Source: Micromonospora sp. NBC_01740 (lineage in GTDB: Bacteria; Actinomycetota; Actinomycetes; Mycobacteriales; Micromonosporaceae). Taken from it: a stretch of DNA of 64,000 nt. This document shows, piece after piece, positions 15,440 through 24,480 of this stretch. Each line of letters begins with the position of its first letter. Within the stretch, counting starts at the first letter, position 1. The notes beneath the pieces are model-generated. The model was not told the origin of the DNA, made no database searches, and was given only the letters and a program-made list of their open reading frames with translations. The position numbers were made by a program, and so were the translations under genes. The stretch is taken from positions 310,001 to 374,000 of the forward strand of contig NZ_CP109150.1 in NCBI RefSeq assembly GCF_035920365.1, read 5' to 3'.

Positions 15440-17362
15440 ATGTCCACCACTCCCGTACCCGCCACGGCGGGTCACCGCCGGCGAGCCCGGCGCCGAGTCG
15501 CGTCCGCAGGCGCCGGCCTGCTCGCGCTCGTCACCGCCATGGCCGCCGCCACGGTCACGCTGCCGGCGCCGGCGTCCGCCGCCAACGAGCCGGTGAACGT
15601 CTGGCTGACCACCACGACCGACCCGGGTGGCCGCCAGGTGAGCCGGGGCCTCCAGCAGCAGGCCCCGCTCGCCTTCGCCTCCTCCAGCGGCGGCGCGACG
15701 CACACCGTCACCGTCAACGAGAACACCCGCTACCAGCAGTTCGAGGGCGGTGGTGCGTCGATCACGGACACCACCGCGTACCTGTTCCGGGGCGGGCCGA
15801 TCAGCGCGGCCACCCGCGACGCCGTGATGCGCAAGCTCTTCTCCCCGACCGACGGCATCGGGCTCTCCTTCGTCCGCAACCCCATCGGCGCCTCGGACCT
15901 CTCCCGCCCGGGCAACGTCTCCCTCGACGACACCTGCTGCGACCTCAACGACTTCTACAGCAACGGCTACGACACCAACGTGCGGCTGCTCACCGCCCAG
16001 GCCCGGTCGCTCAACCCGGAGCTGCGGGTGAAGGGGGTGCCGTGGAGCGCCCCCGGCTGGATGAAGGACAACGGCCGGATGGACCAGATGGGCTGGCTCA
16101 AGTGGGAGTACTACCCGATGTACGCCCAGTACCTGGTCAGGTACGTGCAGACCTACCAGGCCGCCGGCATTCCGGTGAACTACCTGTCGGTGCAGAACGA
16201 GCCGAACTGCTGCAAGCCCGCCGCGCCGACCGAGATGAACTACCCGGGCATGAGCTGGAACGGGCCAGGGCTGGTCGAGTTCACCAAGAACCACCTCTAC
16301 CCCGCGCTGCGCGCCGCCGGCCTCGGCACCAAGGTCCTCGTGCACGACTGGAACTACGGCGACCACCCCAACTTCGGGGCGGTGCTGCTGGCCGACCCGG
16401 GCATCCGCAACGACCCGCTCTTCGGCGGCATCGCCTGGCACGGCTACTTCGGTGAGCCGTCCGTCGGCACCCAGGTGCGCAACCAGTACCCGTCGGTGCG
16501 CCAGTTCAGCACCGAGCACTCGGGCGGCACCTGGATCGGCAACCAGCACAACGAGGACCTGGCCGACATCGTCAACTACGCCCGCAACTACAGCAGCAGC
16601 CTGGTCAAGTGGAGCCTCGCCCTGAACCAGAACATGGGCCCGCACAACGGCGGCTGCGACATCTGCACCGGCCTGGTCACCGTGCAGGAGGGCGGCCCCC
16701 GCGCAGGCCAGGTCGACTACACCGTCGAGTACTACACCACCGGGCACCTGACGAAGTTCGTCAAGCCCGGCGCGTACCGGATCGACTCGACCGCCAACGG
16801 CACGGTGCAGAACGTGGCGTATGCGAACCCGGACGGGTCCAAGGCGCTCATCGCGCACAACGGCGGCACCGGCGCCCAGTCGGTCAAGGTCGTCTGGGGC
16901 GGGCAGTCCTTCACGTACTCGCTGCCGGCCCGGACCACGGCCACGTTCACCTGGTCGGGCAGCCAGTCCGGCGGCGGGCGGACCGGCCCGATCGTCGGCC
17001 TGGCCGGCAGGTGCCTCGACGTCGCCGGGGCCAACAGCGCCGACGGCACCGCCGTCCAGCTGTACGACTGCAACGGCAGCGCCGCGCAGCAGTGGACGCT
17101 CGGCGCCGACGGCACCGTACGGGCGCTGGGCAAGTGCCTGGACGTCCGGGACAACGCCACCGCCGACGGCACCCGGACCCAGTTGTGGACCTGCACCGGC
17201 GCCGCGAACCAGCGGTGGACCGCGACGGCGGCCCGCGACCTGGTCAGCGCCAGCGCGAACAAGTGCCTGGACGTGGTGGACAACAGCTCGGCCAACGCGA
17301 CACCGACCCAGGTCTGGACGTGCACCGGGGGCGCGAACCAGAAGTGGACGGTGCCCGCCTGA
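15440..17362 (+). CDS. Secreted GH30 glycoside hydrolase with C-terminal ricin-B (CBM13) domain
   Basis: A 640-residue exported enzyme. The signal peptide ends at ASAANEP (about residue 49). The GH30 barrel with its side beta-domain starts at NTRYQQFEGGGASITDT and shows VPWSAPGWMKDN, the acid/base Glu254 in SVQNEPNCC and the nucleophile Glu359 in FSTEHSGG, consistent with the glucosylceramidase/beta-1,6-glucanase branch of the family. A C-terminal beta-trefoil (about 520-640) has three Q-x-W lectin repeats (QQWTL, QRWTA, QKWTV), each paired with a CLDV motif. The substrate is probably a beta-glucan; the exact linkage cannot be read from sequence. RBS GAGAGGAAG precedes the ATG. Confidence 0.92.
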   Translation: MSTTPVPATAGHRRRARRRVASAGAGLLALVTAMAAATVTLPAPASAANEPVNVWLTTTTDPGGRQVSRGLQQQAPLAFASSSGGATHTVTVNENTRYQQFEGGGASITDTTAYLFRGGPISAATRDAVMRKLFSPTDGIGLSFVRNPIGASDLSRPGNVSLDDTCCDLNDFYSNGYDTNVRLLTAQARSLNPELRVKGVPWSAPGWMKDNGRMDQMGWLKWEYYPMYAQYLVRYVQTYQAAGIPVNYLSVQNEPNCCKPAAPTEMNYPGMSWNGPGLVEFTKNHLYPALRAAGLGTKVLVHDWNYGDHPNFGAVLLADPGIRNDPLFGGIAWHGYFGEPSVGTQVRNQYPSVRQFSTEHSGGTWIGNQHNEDLADIVNYARNYSSSLVKWSLALNQNMGPHNGGCDICTGLVTVQEGGPRAGQVDYTVEYYTTGHLTKFVKPGAYRIDSTANGTVQNVAYANPDGSKALIAHNGGTGAQSVKVVWGGQSFTYSLPARTTATFTWSGSQSGGGRTGPIVGLAGRCLDVAGANSADGTAVQLYDCNGSAAQQWTLGADGTVRALGKCLDVRDNATADGTRTQLWTCTGAANQRWTATAARDLVSASANKCLDVVDNSSANATPTQVWTCTGGANQKWTVPA

Positions 17363-17380
17363 CACGCCTCGACCCGGCGT

Positions 17381-17417
17381 GGGGTGCCCGCCCGGCGGCC
17401 TGCCGGGCGGGCACCCC
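17381..17417. terminator. Hairpin terminator after the GH30 gene
   Basis: Perfect 16-bp GC-rich arms (17381-17396 and 17402-17417) with a 5-base loop lie 18 bases after the GH30 stop. No U-run follows. Confidence 0.7.
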
Positions 17418-17538
17418 TCGGAGAACGGCCGGCCGGGTATCCGTGTCGGAGAACGACCACCTGGGTATTGCGGACGTGTACCGCGTGGGCGGCAAGTCTT
17501 TGCATCGGCCACCACGCATTCACGAGGAGGTGTGTGTG

Positions 17539-18372
17539 GTGAAGATTCCCTCGCTGTCCCGCAGGTCGGAAGAGGCGCCGACACGGGACGAGAACCTCGA
17601 CGGCCGCGTCGACGACCGTGACGCTCCCGCCGGCACCGGCCGGGACGGCGCGCTGCGGGCCGACGCGGACGGCGGCAGCGGGCCCAGCCGTCCGATGGTC
17701 ACCGACCGCGACGGCGAGCAGACGACCTACCGCAGCAGCGCCGCGCCCGACGGCGCCGGGCGGGACGGCGCCGCCGAGCGGCGGGCGGCCGAGCGGGCGG
17801 CCGTCGCCCGGGCGGCCACGGCCCGACCCATCGACGACGACCGACGCGCCCCCCGGAGCACCGAGCCCGACCCGGCGCTCGAACGGACCCTCGACGGTCG
17901 GACGACCGACCTGGACCGGAACGCGGCGCTGGGCGCCCGGACGGACCGGGACCGCGCGGTCGACGGGGACACCGTGGAGCGGCCCGTCGACCGCGACGGC
18001 GACGGCGTCCCCGACCGCGAGCCGGAGCGGCCGGTGGTCGCCGGCCCGAAGCCCCGAGCCAGCATCCTCGCCACGCTGGGGCTGATCGTCGGCGTGGCCG
18101 GGGCGCTCTTCGTGCTCACCGGCAGCCTCGCCGGGTACGGCATCGCCCTCGGCGCCCTCGGCGCGGTCCTCGCGGTGCTGGGCCTGATGGCCACCCGTCG
18201 CCGGCACATCGCCGGCAAGACCGACGCGCTGCTCGGCGTCGCGCTGGGCCTCGGCGCGGTGGTGCTGGGCGTGCTGGCGATGACCGGCCAGTTCGACTGG
18301 CCGACCACCGACGGGGACTGGGTGCAGCGGTTCCGCGAGTGGCTCGACTCACAGTTTGTGGACCGCTTCTAG
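17539..18372 (+). CDS. Hypothetical protein: charged Asp/Arg-rich N-terminal region and C-terminal membrane helices
   Basis: A 277-residue protein of unknown function. GAGGAGG lies 8 bases before the GTG at 17539 (VKIPSLSRR). Residues 1-175 are highly charged and probably disordered, with two stretches that look like calcium-binding loops: DENLDGRVDDRD near residue 20 and DRDGDGVPDREPE near 158, the latter like thrombospondin type 3 repeats. Residues about 175-255 hold two or three membrane segments (ASILATLGLIVGVAGALFVL, GIALGALGAVLAVLGL, LLGVALGLGAVVLGVLA) arranged like DUF4190-type proteins. The last 22 residues are again soluble. A clear terminator follows. Confidence 0.7.
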   Translation: MKIPSLSRRSEEAPTRDENLDGRVDDRDAPAGTGRDGALRADADGGSGPSRPMVTDRDGEQTTYRSSAAPDGAGRDGAAERRAAERAAVARAATARPIDDDRRAPRSTEPDPALERTLDGRTTDLDRNAALGARTDRDRAVDGDTVERPVDRDGDGVPDREPERPVVAGPKPRASILATLGLIVGVAGALFVLTGSLAGYGIALGALGAVLAVLGLMATRRRHIAGKTDALLGVALGLGAVVLGVLAMTGQFDWPTTDGDWVQRFREWLDSQFVDRF

Positions 18373-18469
18373 CGGGCACTGTTCGGCTCGCCGGCGATGC
18401 GCCGGCAGCGCCGGTGGTTCACCGGCGACGCCCGACCAGCCTGGTGGTTCACCAGCCGGGCAACCCTTT

Positions 18470-18505
18470 TTCGGGGGCGGCGGTTCGCCGCCCCCGAAGT
18501 GTTTT
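18470..18505 (+). terminator. Rho-independent terminator
   Basis: A 13-bp perfect stem (18470-18482 with 18486-18498, loop GTT) followed by GTGTTTT. This is one of the few hairpins here with a T-run. It ends the transcript of the 17539-18372 gene. Confidence 0.8.
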
Positions 18506-18707
18506 CCGGGCCCGCATTTCGGCCGGGCACACCGACAGGGCCCGATACGCAACGAACCATCGTTCAGCACTCCCCAGACGCAACGTTCCGTCGGCCTGCG
18601 CAACTTCCAGCGGTGGATTCCACCATCAGCGCCGCATAACGTTGAGCAACGGCGCCAGCCCGTGGGCCGAAGGTGGCCGGGCGCGCCCGACCCCTGGGAG
18701 CAGGACA
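18506..18707. other. Intergenic region upstream of the arginine-degradation operon
   Basis: About 200 bases without a gene. Base composition is more mixed than the surroundings, and AACGTT-like segments occur near 18589 and 18651, as expected for a promoter/operator region of the downstream two-gene operon. No specific operator could be identified. Confidence 0.4.
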
Positions 18708-19525
18708 ATGACGATGGACGCCACCAGCCAGCGCTTCCTGATGTGCCGGCCGACGTACTTCGCCGTCGACTACGCCATCAACCCGTGGATGGACCCGACC
18801 GCGCCGGTCGACGCCGACCTCGCCGTCCGGCAGTGGGAGCAGCTGCGCCAGATCTACCGGGACCTGGGCCACACCGTCGAGGAGATCGCTCCGGTGCCCG
18901 GCCTGCCCGACATGGTGTTCGCCGCCAACGGCGGCACGGTGATCGACGGCAAGGCGATGGCCGTGCAGTTCCGCGACCCGCAGCGCGCCGACGAGGCCCC
19001 CGCCTACCGCGCCTGGTTCGAGGCCGCCGGCTTCGAGATGCACGACCCGAAGCACGTCAACGAGGGCGAGGGCGACATCCTGCTGGCCGGCGACTTCCTG
19101 CTGGCCGGCACCGGCTTCCGCACCGCGCACGCCTCGCACGCGCAGCTCCAGGAGGTCTTCGGCTACCCCGTGGTGACCATGCAGCTGGTCGACCCGCGCT
19201 TCTACCACCTGGACACCGCGCTCACCGTGCTCGACGAGCGGACGGTGGCGTACCTGCCGGAGGCGTTCTCGCCGGGCAGCCGGGCGGTGCTGCGCCGGCT
19301 CTTCCCCGACGCGGTGCACGCCACCCTCGCCGACGCCGAGGTCTTCGGGCTGAACGCGGTCAGCGACGGCCGGCACGTGGTGCTGCCGGAGCAGGCCACC
19401 GGCCTGGCCGCGAAGCTGCGCGACCGGGGCTACGAGACGATCGGTGTCGACCTCTCCGAGCTGCGCAAGGCCGGCGGCGGACCGAAGTGCTGCACGTTGC
19501 GACTCCGTCAGGGAAAGGCGAGCCA

Positions 19526-19529
<4 letters not shown>
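18708..19529 (+). CDS. DDAH-family amidinohydrolase, probably an arginine dihydrolase (ArgZ-like)
   Basis: A 273-residue pentein-fold enzyme usually annotated as dimethylargininase or amidinotransferase. The catalytic Cys261 lies in GGGPKCCTLRL, and the catalytic His lies in FYHLDTAL. Two substrate-loop segments, INPWM (Asn25) and FAANGG (Asn74), differ from arginine deiminase and DDAH and resemble cyanobacterial ArgZ/AgrE, which converts arginine to ornithine, CO2 and ammonia. The next gene, overlapping by four bases, uses ornithine, which fits this product better than citrulline. The ATG at 18708 has GGAG 7 bases upstream; ATG 18714 is an alternative. Role: first step of arginine catabolism. 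Fold sure; reaction inferred. Confidence 0.82.
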
Positions 19530-20740
<1,211 letters not shown>

Positions 20741-20755
20741 GCCCCGTACGACACG

Positions 20756-20790
20756 GGCGGGCGTCGGGACCACGGTCCCGGCGCCCGCCG
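20756..20790. terminator. Hairpin between rocD and the FHA gene
   Basis: A stem of about 16 bp with one mismatch (20756-20771 with 20774-20789) and a very short loop lies in the 65-base gap between two converging genes. It can serve both strands. Confidence 0.6.
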
Positions 20791-20805
20791 TCGTCTCCCG
20801 GCGGC

Positions 20806-21957
20806 TCAGCGGGGCAGGCGCATCGCCATCGTTGGTGCCTCGGCCATGACCGACGTGGGCGTGTAGGGGGCTCCGGTGGGAAGCTCGTCGGGCCGGCCGA
20901 TCTGCACCCCGGGGTAGAGCTCCACCATGTCGCCCTCCGCCAGCACCCGGGACTGCTGCGGCGCCAGCGGGACCCGGTCGCCCTCCGCCATCGACCCGCC
21001 GGGGCGGATGCCCGAGCCGTTGGTGCTCACGTCGGTCACGATCACCTCGCCGACCCGCAGCTCGAACCGGACGTGGCTGCGGCTGATCCAGCGGCGCGCC
21101 TCGTCGTTGAGCCACTGCCCGAGCGTGATCCCGCCGGCCTGGTCGGGGGCACGGCCGACCACCGCCGGCTCCTCCTCGGTGAGCACGAAGCGTCGGCGGA
21201 TCAGCCCACCCACCCGCACGGCCAGGACGGCGCTCCGCGGTCGCGGACCGGCGTCGCCGAGCCGGGTGCCGTGCCGGGGGCAGGTCGGCACGCCGCCGCG
21301 CAGCGTGGGCGGCGGCTGGCCGGCCGGGCTGCGCTCCACCACCCGGGACAGGTCGGCGAAGGCCCCGCCGCCCCCACCACCGCCGAAGAGCGCGCAACCG
21401 GGCTCCGCGCAGCGCCAGCGCCGGGCGAGCAGCTTCACGCCGGCCGGTGACCGGTCACCGGCGACGGGCGTGTGCCCGCCGCCGACGTGGGCGACGAAGG
21501 CCGGCCCGCCGGCGCCGGGCACCGGGGCGAGCACCCGGCCGGCCTGCTCGACCAGCCACGGGTAGCGCCCGCGCAGGCCGTCGGCCCGCACCCGGGTGAG
21601 CACGGGCAGCCCGAGCAGGTCCGCCACCTCCAGCATCCGGTCGCCCGGGTTGTCGAGCACCTCGACCAGCCCGTCGTCGGCCCACCGGCGGACCACCATG
21701 CGCTCGTTGGAGGTGAGGTCGGCGTCGGAGAGCAGGGCCCGGTGGACCACCGCGTAGACCGGGACGCTGTCCTCCTCCATCTCCCGGGCGAGGGCGTCGA
21801 TCACCATGCCGAGGCGGAGCAGGCTCGCCGGCCGGCCGCCGTCGAGATCCTGGTAGCGGATCACCTCGGCCAGGTCGACGACGGCCCGGGCCAGCGACGG
21901 GTCGGTGCTGACCCGGCCCTCGATGGCGTCCAGCACCTTGCTAATCTCGAATCTCAT
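20806..21957 (-). CDS. FHA-domain protein
   Basis: A 383-residue cytoplasmic protein. The C-terminal third is a forkhead-associated domain that should bind phosphothreonine peptides: VVGRAPDQAGGI, the core SRSHVRFEL (about residues 290-298) and VTDVSTNGSGIRPGG all fit. Residues 1-140 are helical (MRFEISKVLDAIEGRVSTD) and of unknown fold. A middle part contains a Gly-rich loop and four cysteines (CAEPGC and CPRHG) that could form a zinc site. It may read out Ser/Thr kinase signals such as that of the kinase at 30601. The ATG overlaps the stop of the upstream pterin dehydratase gene by four bases. Confidence 0.85.
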   Translation of the reverse strand: MRFEISKVLDAIEGRVSTDPSLARAVVDLAEVIRYQDLDGGRPASLLRLGMVIDALAREMEEDSVPVYAVVHRALLSDADLTSNERMVVRRWADDGLVEVLDNPGDRMLEVADLLGLPVLTRVRADGLRGRYPWLVEQAGRVLAPVPGAGGPAFVAHVGGGHTPVAGDRSPAGVKLLARRWRCAEPGCALFGGGGGGGAFADLSRVVERSPAGQPPPTLRGGVPTCPRHGTRLGDAGPRPRSAVLAVRVGGLIRRRFVLTEEEPAVVGRAPDQAGGITLGQWLNDEARRWISRSHVRFELRVGEVIVTDVSTNGSGIRPGGSMAEGDRVPLAPQQSRVLAEGDMVELYPGVQIGRPDELPTGAPYTPTSVMAEAPTMAMRLPR

Positions 21958-22247
21958 CCGACGCTCCCCACGATCTCGTCGATCCGCCGAGCCAGTTCCA
22001 GGTCACGCCGCGTGACCCCGCCCGCCGAGTGCGTGACGCACCGGAAGGTCAGGGCCCGCCAGCGGATGTCGATGTCGGGGTGGTGGTCCAGTTCCTCCGC
22101 CGTCACGGCGACCCGGTCGACCACCGCGATGGCCGCCGGGAAGCTGGCCAGCTCCACGGTGCGGGTGATCCCGGCGGGGTCTCCCGACCAGCCCGCCAGC
22201 CCACCCAGCTCGTCTCGCACCGCCTCGGCGGTGAGCACGTCTGCCAT
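21954..22247 (-). CDS. Pterin-4a-carbinolamine dehydratase
   Basis: A 97-residue enzyme of the PCD/DCoH family, full length for the family. The active-site signature ELDHHPDIDIRW (about residues 52-63) has the expected E-x-x-H-H-P-x-x-x-x-x-W/Y arrangement, followed by LTFRCVTHSAGGVTRRD. It dehydrates 4a-hydroxytetrahydrobiopterin, but no aromatic amino acid hydroxylase is in the window, and many bacterial copies serve other pterin-related roles. It starts at 22247, 6 bases after a TAGGGT -10 box, so the mRNA is probably leaderless. The FHA gene follows with a four-base overlap. Confidence 0.9.
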   Translation of the reverse strand: MADVLTAEAVRDELGGLAGWSGDPAGITRTVELASFPAAIAVVDRVAVTAEELDHHPDIDIRWRALTFRCVTHSAGGVTRRDLELARRIDEIVGSVG

Positions 22248-22259
22248 GGGGAGACCCTA
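22248..22259 (-). promoter_or_regulatory. -10 box of a leaderless promoter for the pterin dehydratase gene
   Basis: On the minus strand TAGGGT (22259 to 22254) is followed by six bases and the ATG at 22247. No ribosome binding site is seen in between. Confidence 0.5.
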
Positions 22260-22446
22260 CCGGGACCGGTCGCGACGACGCCGACCAGCGGCGGGAGGTG
22301 TGGCCCACCCCGGCGGCGCGGCGGTCCGAAGATCGCCACGGCATAGATGAGCGGCTGTGGACCGGCGGGGTTAGGCTGACCGGCGGCCCGGCCGGGCCCG
22401 CGACCGGCGTCGCCCCCGGCCCACCCTGCGTGAGGAGATTTCCACG

Positions 22447-23220
22447 ATGAACACTCGACGGCTGGCGACCACGGGGGTCGCGCTCGTCGCCGCGCTCGCC
22501 CTCGGTCTCACCGGGTGCGGTACGGGGACGGACACGGCTGCTCCGGCCGGCGACGGTGGCACCACCGGCGCGGCACCGGCCAGCAGCGCCCCCGCCGACG
22601 CCCGCGCCGAGCTGGCCGCCGCCGCGAAGAAGCTGAACCAACAGACCGTCAAGATGCGGCTCACGTCGCCGGTCATCAACGGCAGCGGCGTGATGGACCC
22701 GGCCACCAAGACCGGCGACATGACGCTGAAGATGGGCGCGGAAGGCACCTTCCGGATCCTGATGCTCGGCAACGACGTCTACCTGAAGGTCACCGGCATG
22801 CAGGGGATGCCGAAGAAGTGGATGCACATGGACGCCACCAAGCTCGGCAAGAGCGGTCAGCTCAACCTGATGCCCGACGGCGACCCGGGCGGCGCGAAGC
22901 AGATGGTCGACAGCGTGGTGGACGTCGAGAGGACCGCCCCGGGCAGCTACTCCGGCACCCTCGACTACACCCGCACCAAGCCCGACGACAAGGCCATCCA
23001 GGCCCTCGGTGACAAGGCCAAGGCCGTCCCGTTCACCGCCAGGGTGGACGACCAGGGCCGGCTCGTCGAGTTCGCCATCGACACCCAGGTGCTGCACGAG
23101 TCGCTGGGCACCATGATCACCAACTACTCGGACTTCGGCGCCCCGGTCACCGTCAAGAAGCCCCCCGCGGGCGACACGCAGGAGGCCCCGCAGGAGCTGA
23201 TCGAGTCCATGGGCTCCTGA
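22447..23220 (+). CDS. LppX/LprAFG-like lipoprotein
   Basis: A 257-residue exported lipoprotein. The N-terminus MNTRRLATTGVALVAALALG ends in the lipobox LTGC, so Cys22 would carry the lipid. A Gly/Ala/Pro-rich linker is followed by a domain of about 200 residues resembling the LppX/LprG/LprA fold of mycobacteria (KKLNQQTVKMRLTSPVINGS, GTFRILMLGNDVYLKVTGMQ, VDDQGRLVEFAIDTQV), a half-barrel that carries lipids between membrane and cell surface. RBS GAGGAG lies before the ATG, and TAGGCT at 22372-22377 may be the -10 box. A bidirectional terminator follows. Confidence 0.85.
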   Translation: MNTRRLATTGVALVAALALGLTGCGTGTDTAAPAGDGGTTGAAPASSAPADARAELAAAAKKLNQQTVKMRLTSPVINGSGVMDPATKTGDMTLKMGAEGTFRILMLGNDVYLKVTGMQGMPKKWMHMDATKLGKSGQLNLMPDGDPGGAKQMVDSVVDVERTAPGSYSGTLDYTRTKPDDKAIQALGDKAKAVPFTARVDDQGRLVEFAIDTQVLHESLGTMITNYSDFGAPVTVKKPPAGDTQEAPQELIESMGS

Positions 23221-23236
23221 GCCCTACCGCACACGG

Positions 23237-23270
23237 AACGGGGGCGGCGCCGGTCGGCGCCGCCCCCGTT
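23237..23270. terminator. Bidirectional hairpin terminator
   Basis: Perfect 15-bp arms (23237-23251 and 23256-23270) with loop GGTC lie in the 58-base gap between the converging lipoprotein and desaturase genes. Confidence 0.8.
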
Positions 23271-23278
23271 CGCGCGTG

Positions 23279-24328
23279 TCAGCCGCGCAGCGGCCGGCCC
23301 ACCTCGTGCAGGTGCGCGAGCGCCTGACGGTACGACTCGACCAGCCCCGTCTCGGCGTACGGGATGCCCTGCTCGGCGCAGAAGGCGCGGACGATCGGCC
23401 GGGCCCGGCGCAGGTTGGCCCGGGGCATGTTCGGGAACAGGTGGTGCTCGATCTGGTAGTTGAGCCCGCCCAGGGCGACGTCGACGAGCCGACTGCCCCG
23501 CACGTTGCGGGAGGTGAGCACCTGCTTACGCAGGAAGTCCAGGTCGTCGTCGGCGGTGGGCATCGGCATGCCCTTGTGGTTGGGGGCGAACGAGCAGCCC
23601 ATGTAGAAGCCCCACAGCCCCTGGTGGACGGCGACGAAGAGCAGCGCCTTCACCGGCGACATCACCAGCAGCAGCGCACCGAGGTAGCCCACGGCGTGCA
23701 GGACCAGCAGCAGCGCCTCGACGCGGCGGTGCCGCATCGGGGTGCGGAACCCGCCGTCGGAGTCCCGCCCCACGATCGCCTGCACGCTCGCCACGTGCAG
23801 GGCGAGCCCCTCCAGCAGCAGCATCGGGAAGAACAGCCACGCCTGCCGGCGGGCCAGCCGGCGACCGAACCCGCGCGTCGCGGCGGCCTGCTCGTACGTC
23901 CAGACCAGCGCGCCGGCCCCGACGTCGGGGTCCTCGTCCTCGTGGTTGGGGTTGGCGTGGTGCCGGTTGTGCTTGTCGACCCACCAGCCGTAGCTCAGCC
24001 CGACCGCCAGGTTGCCGGTGAGCAGGCCGATGGCCTCGCTCGGCCCGCGCCGCCGGAACATCTGCCGGTGGCCGGCGTCGTGGCCGAGGAACGCGACCTG
24101 GGTGGTGGCGACAGCGAGGAAGACGGCGACCAGGAGCTGCGCCCACGAGTCGCCGACCAGCCCGACGGCCGCCCAGCCCGCCGCGAAGACGCCCAGCGTG
24201 AGCACGATCCGGGTCACGTACCGTCCCGGGCGTCGCTCCAGCAGGCCCGCCCCGCTGATCCGCCGGGACAACTGCGCGTAGTCACTGCCCCGCCGTACCG
24301 GCGGGTCCGCCACCGCTCCGAGCACCAT
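23279..24328 (-). CDS. Membrane fatty-acid (acyl-lipid/acyl-CoA) desaturase
   Basis: A 349-residue integral membrane di-iron enzyme. The three histidine boxes are present: HDAGH (about residue 87), HNRHH (about 121) and QIEHH (about 281). The Q in the third box is typical of front-end or acyl-lipid desaturases. Hydrophobic segments lie around residues 45-85 and 155-220. It should introduce a cis double bond into membrane fatty acids and adjust fluidity, using an electron donor not encoded nearby. It is monocistronic, ending at the shared terminator. Confidence 0.9.
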   Translation of the reverse strand: MVLGAVADPPVRRGSDYAQLSRRISGAGLLERRPGRYVTRIVLTLGVFAAGWAAVGLVGDSWAQLLVAVFLAVATTQVAFLGHDAGHRQMFRRRGPSEAIGLLTGNLAVGLSYGWWVDKHNRHHANPNHEDEDPDVGAGALVWTYEQAAATRGFGRRLARRQAWLFFPMLLLEGLALHVASVQAIVGRDSDGGFRTPMRHRRVEALLLVLHAVGYLGALLLVMSPVKALLFVAVHQGLWGFYMGCSFAPNHKGMPMPTADDDLDFLRKQVLTSRNVRGSRLVDVALGGLNYQIEHHLFPNMPRANLRRARPIVRAFCAEQGIPYAETGLVESYRQALAHLHEVGRPLRG

Positions 24329-24480
24329 CGCGGCTCCCGTTCCCGTTCCTCGATCCCGGAGCGCGCCGGCCGGCGCGTCCCGCTCCCAGTCTCCGGCGAA
24401 CGGTTGCGCTGAGTAACCCTGCCCACCCCCGGTTCGGGGGTAGGGCGAGCCCTACCCCCGGCACCCGTGACCGGGCCTGA

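Noticed and set aside
18356..19525. An upstream extension of the rocD reading frame by nearly 390 codons
   Set aside because: It overlaps the DDAH-family gene, is Arg/Gly/Pro-rich, and RocD homology starts right at the GTG at 19526.
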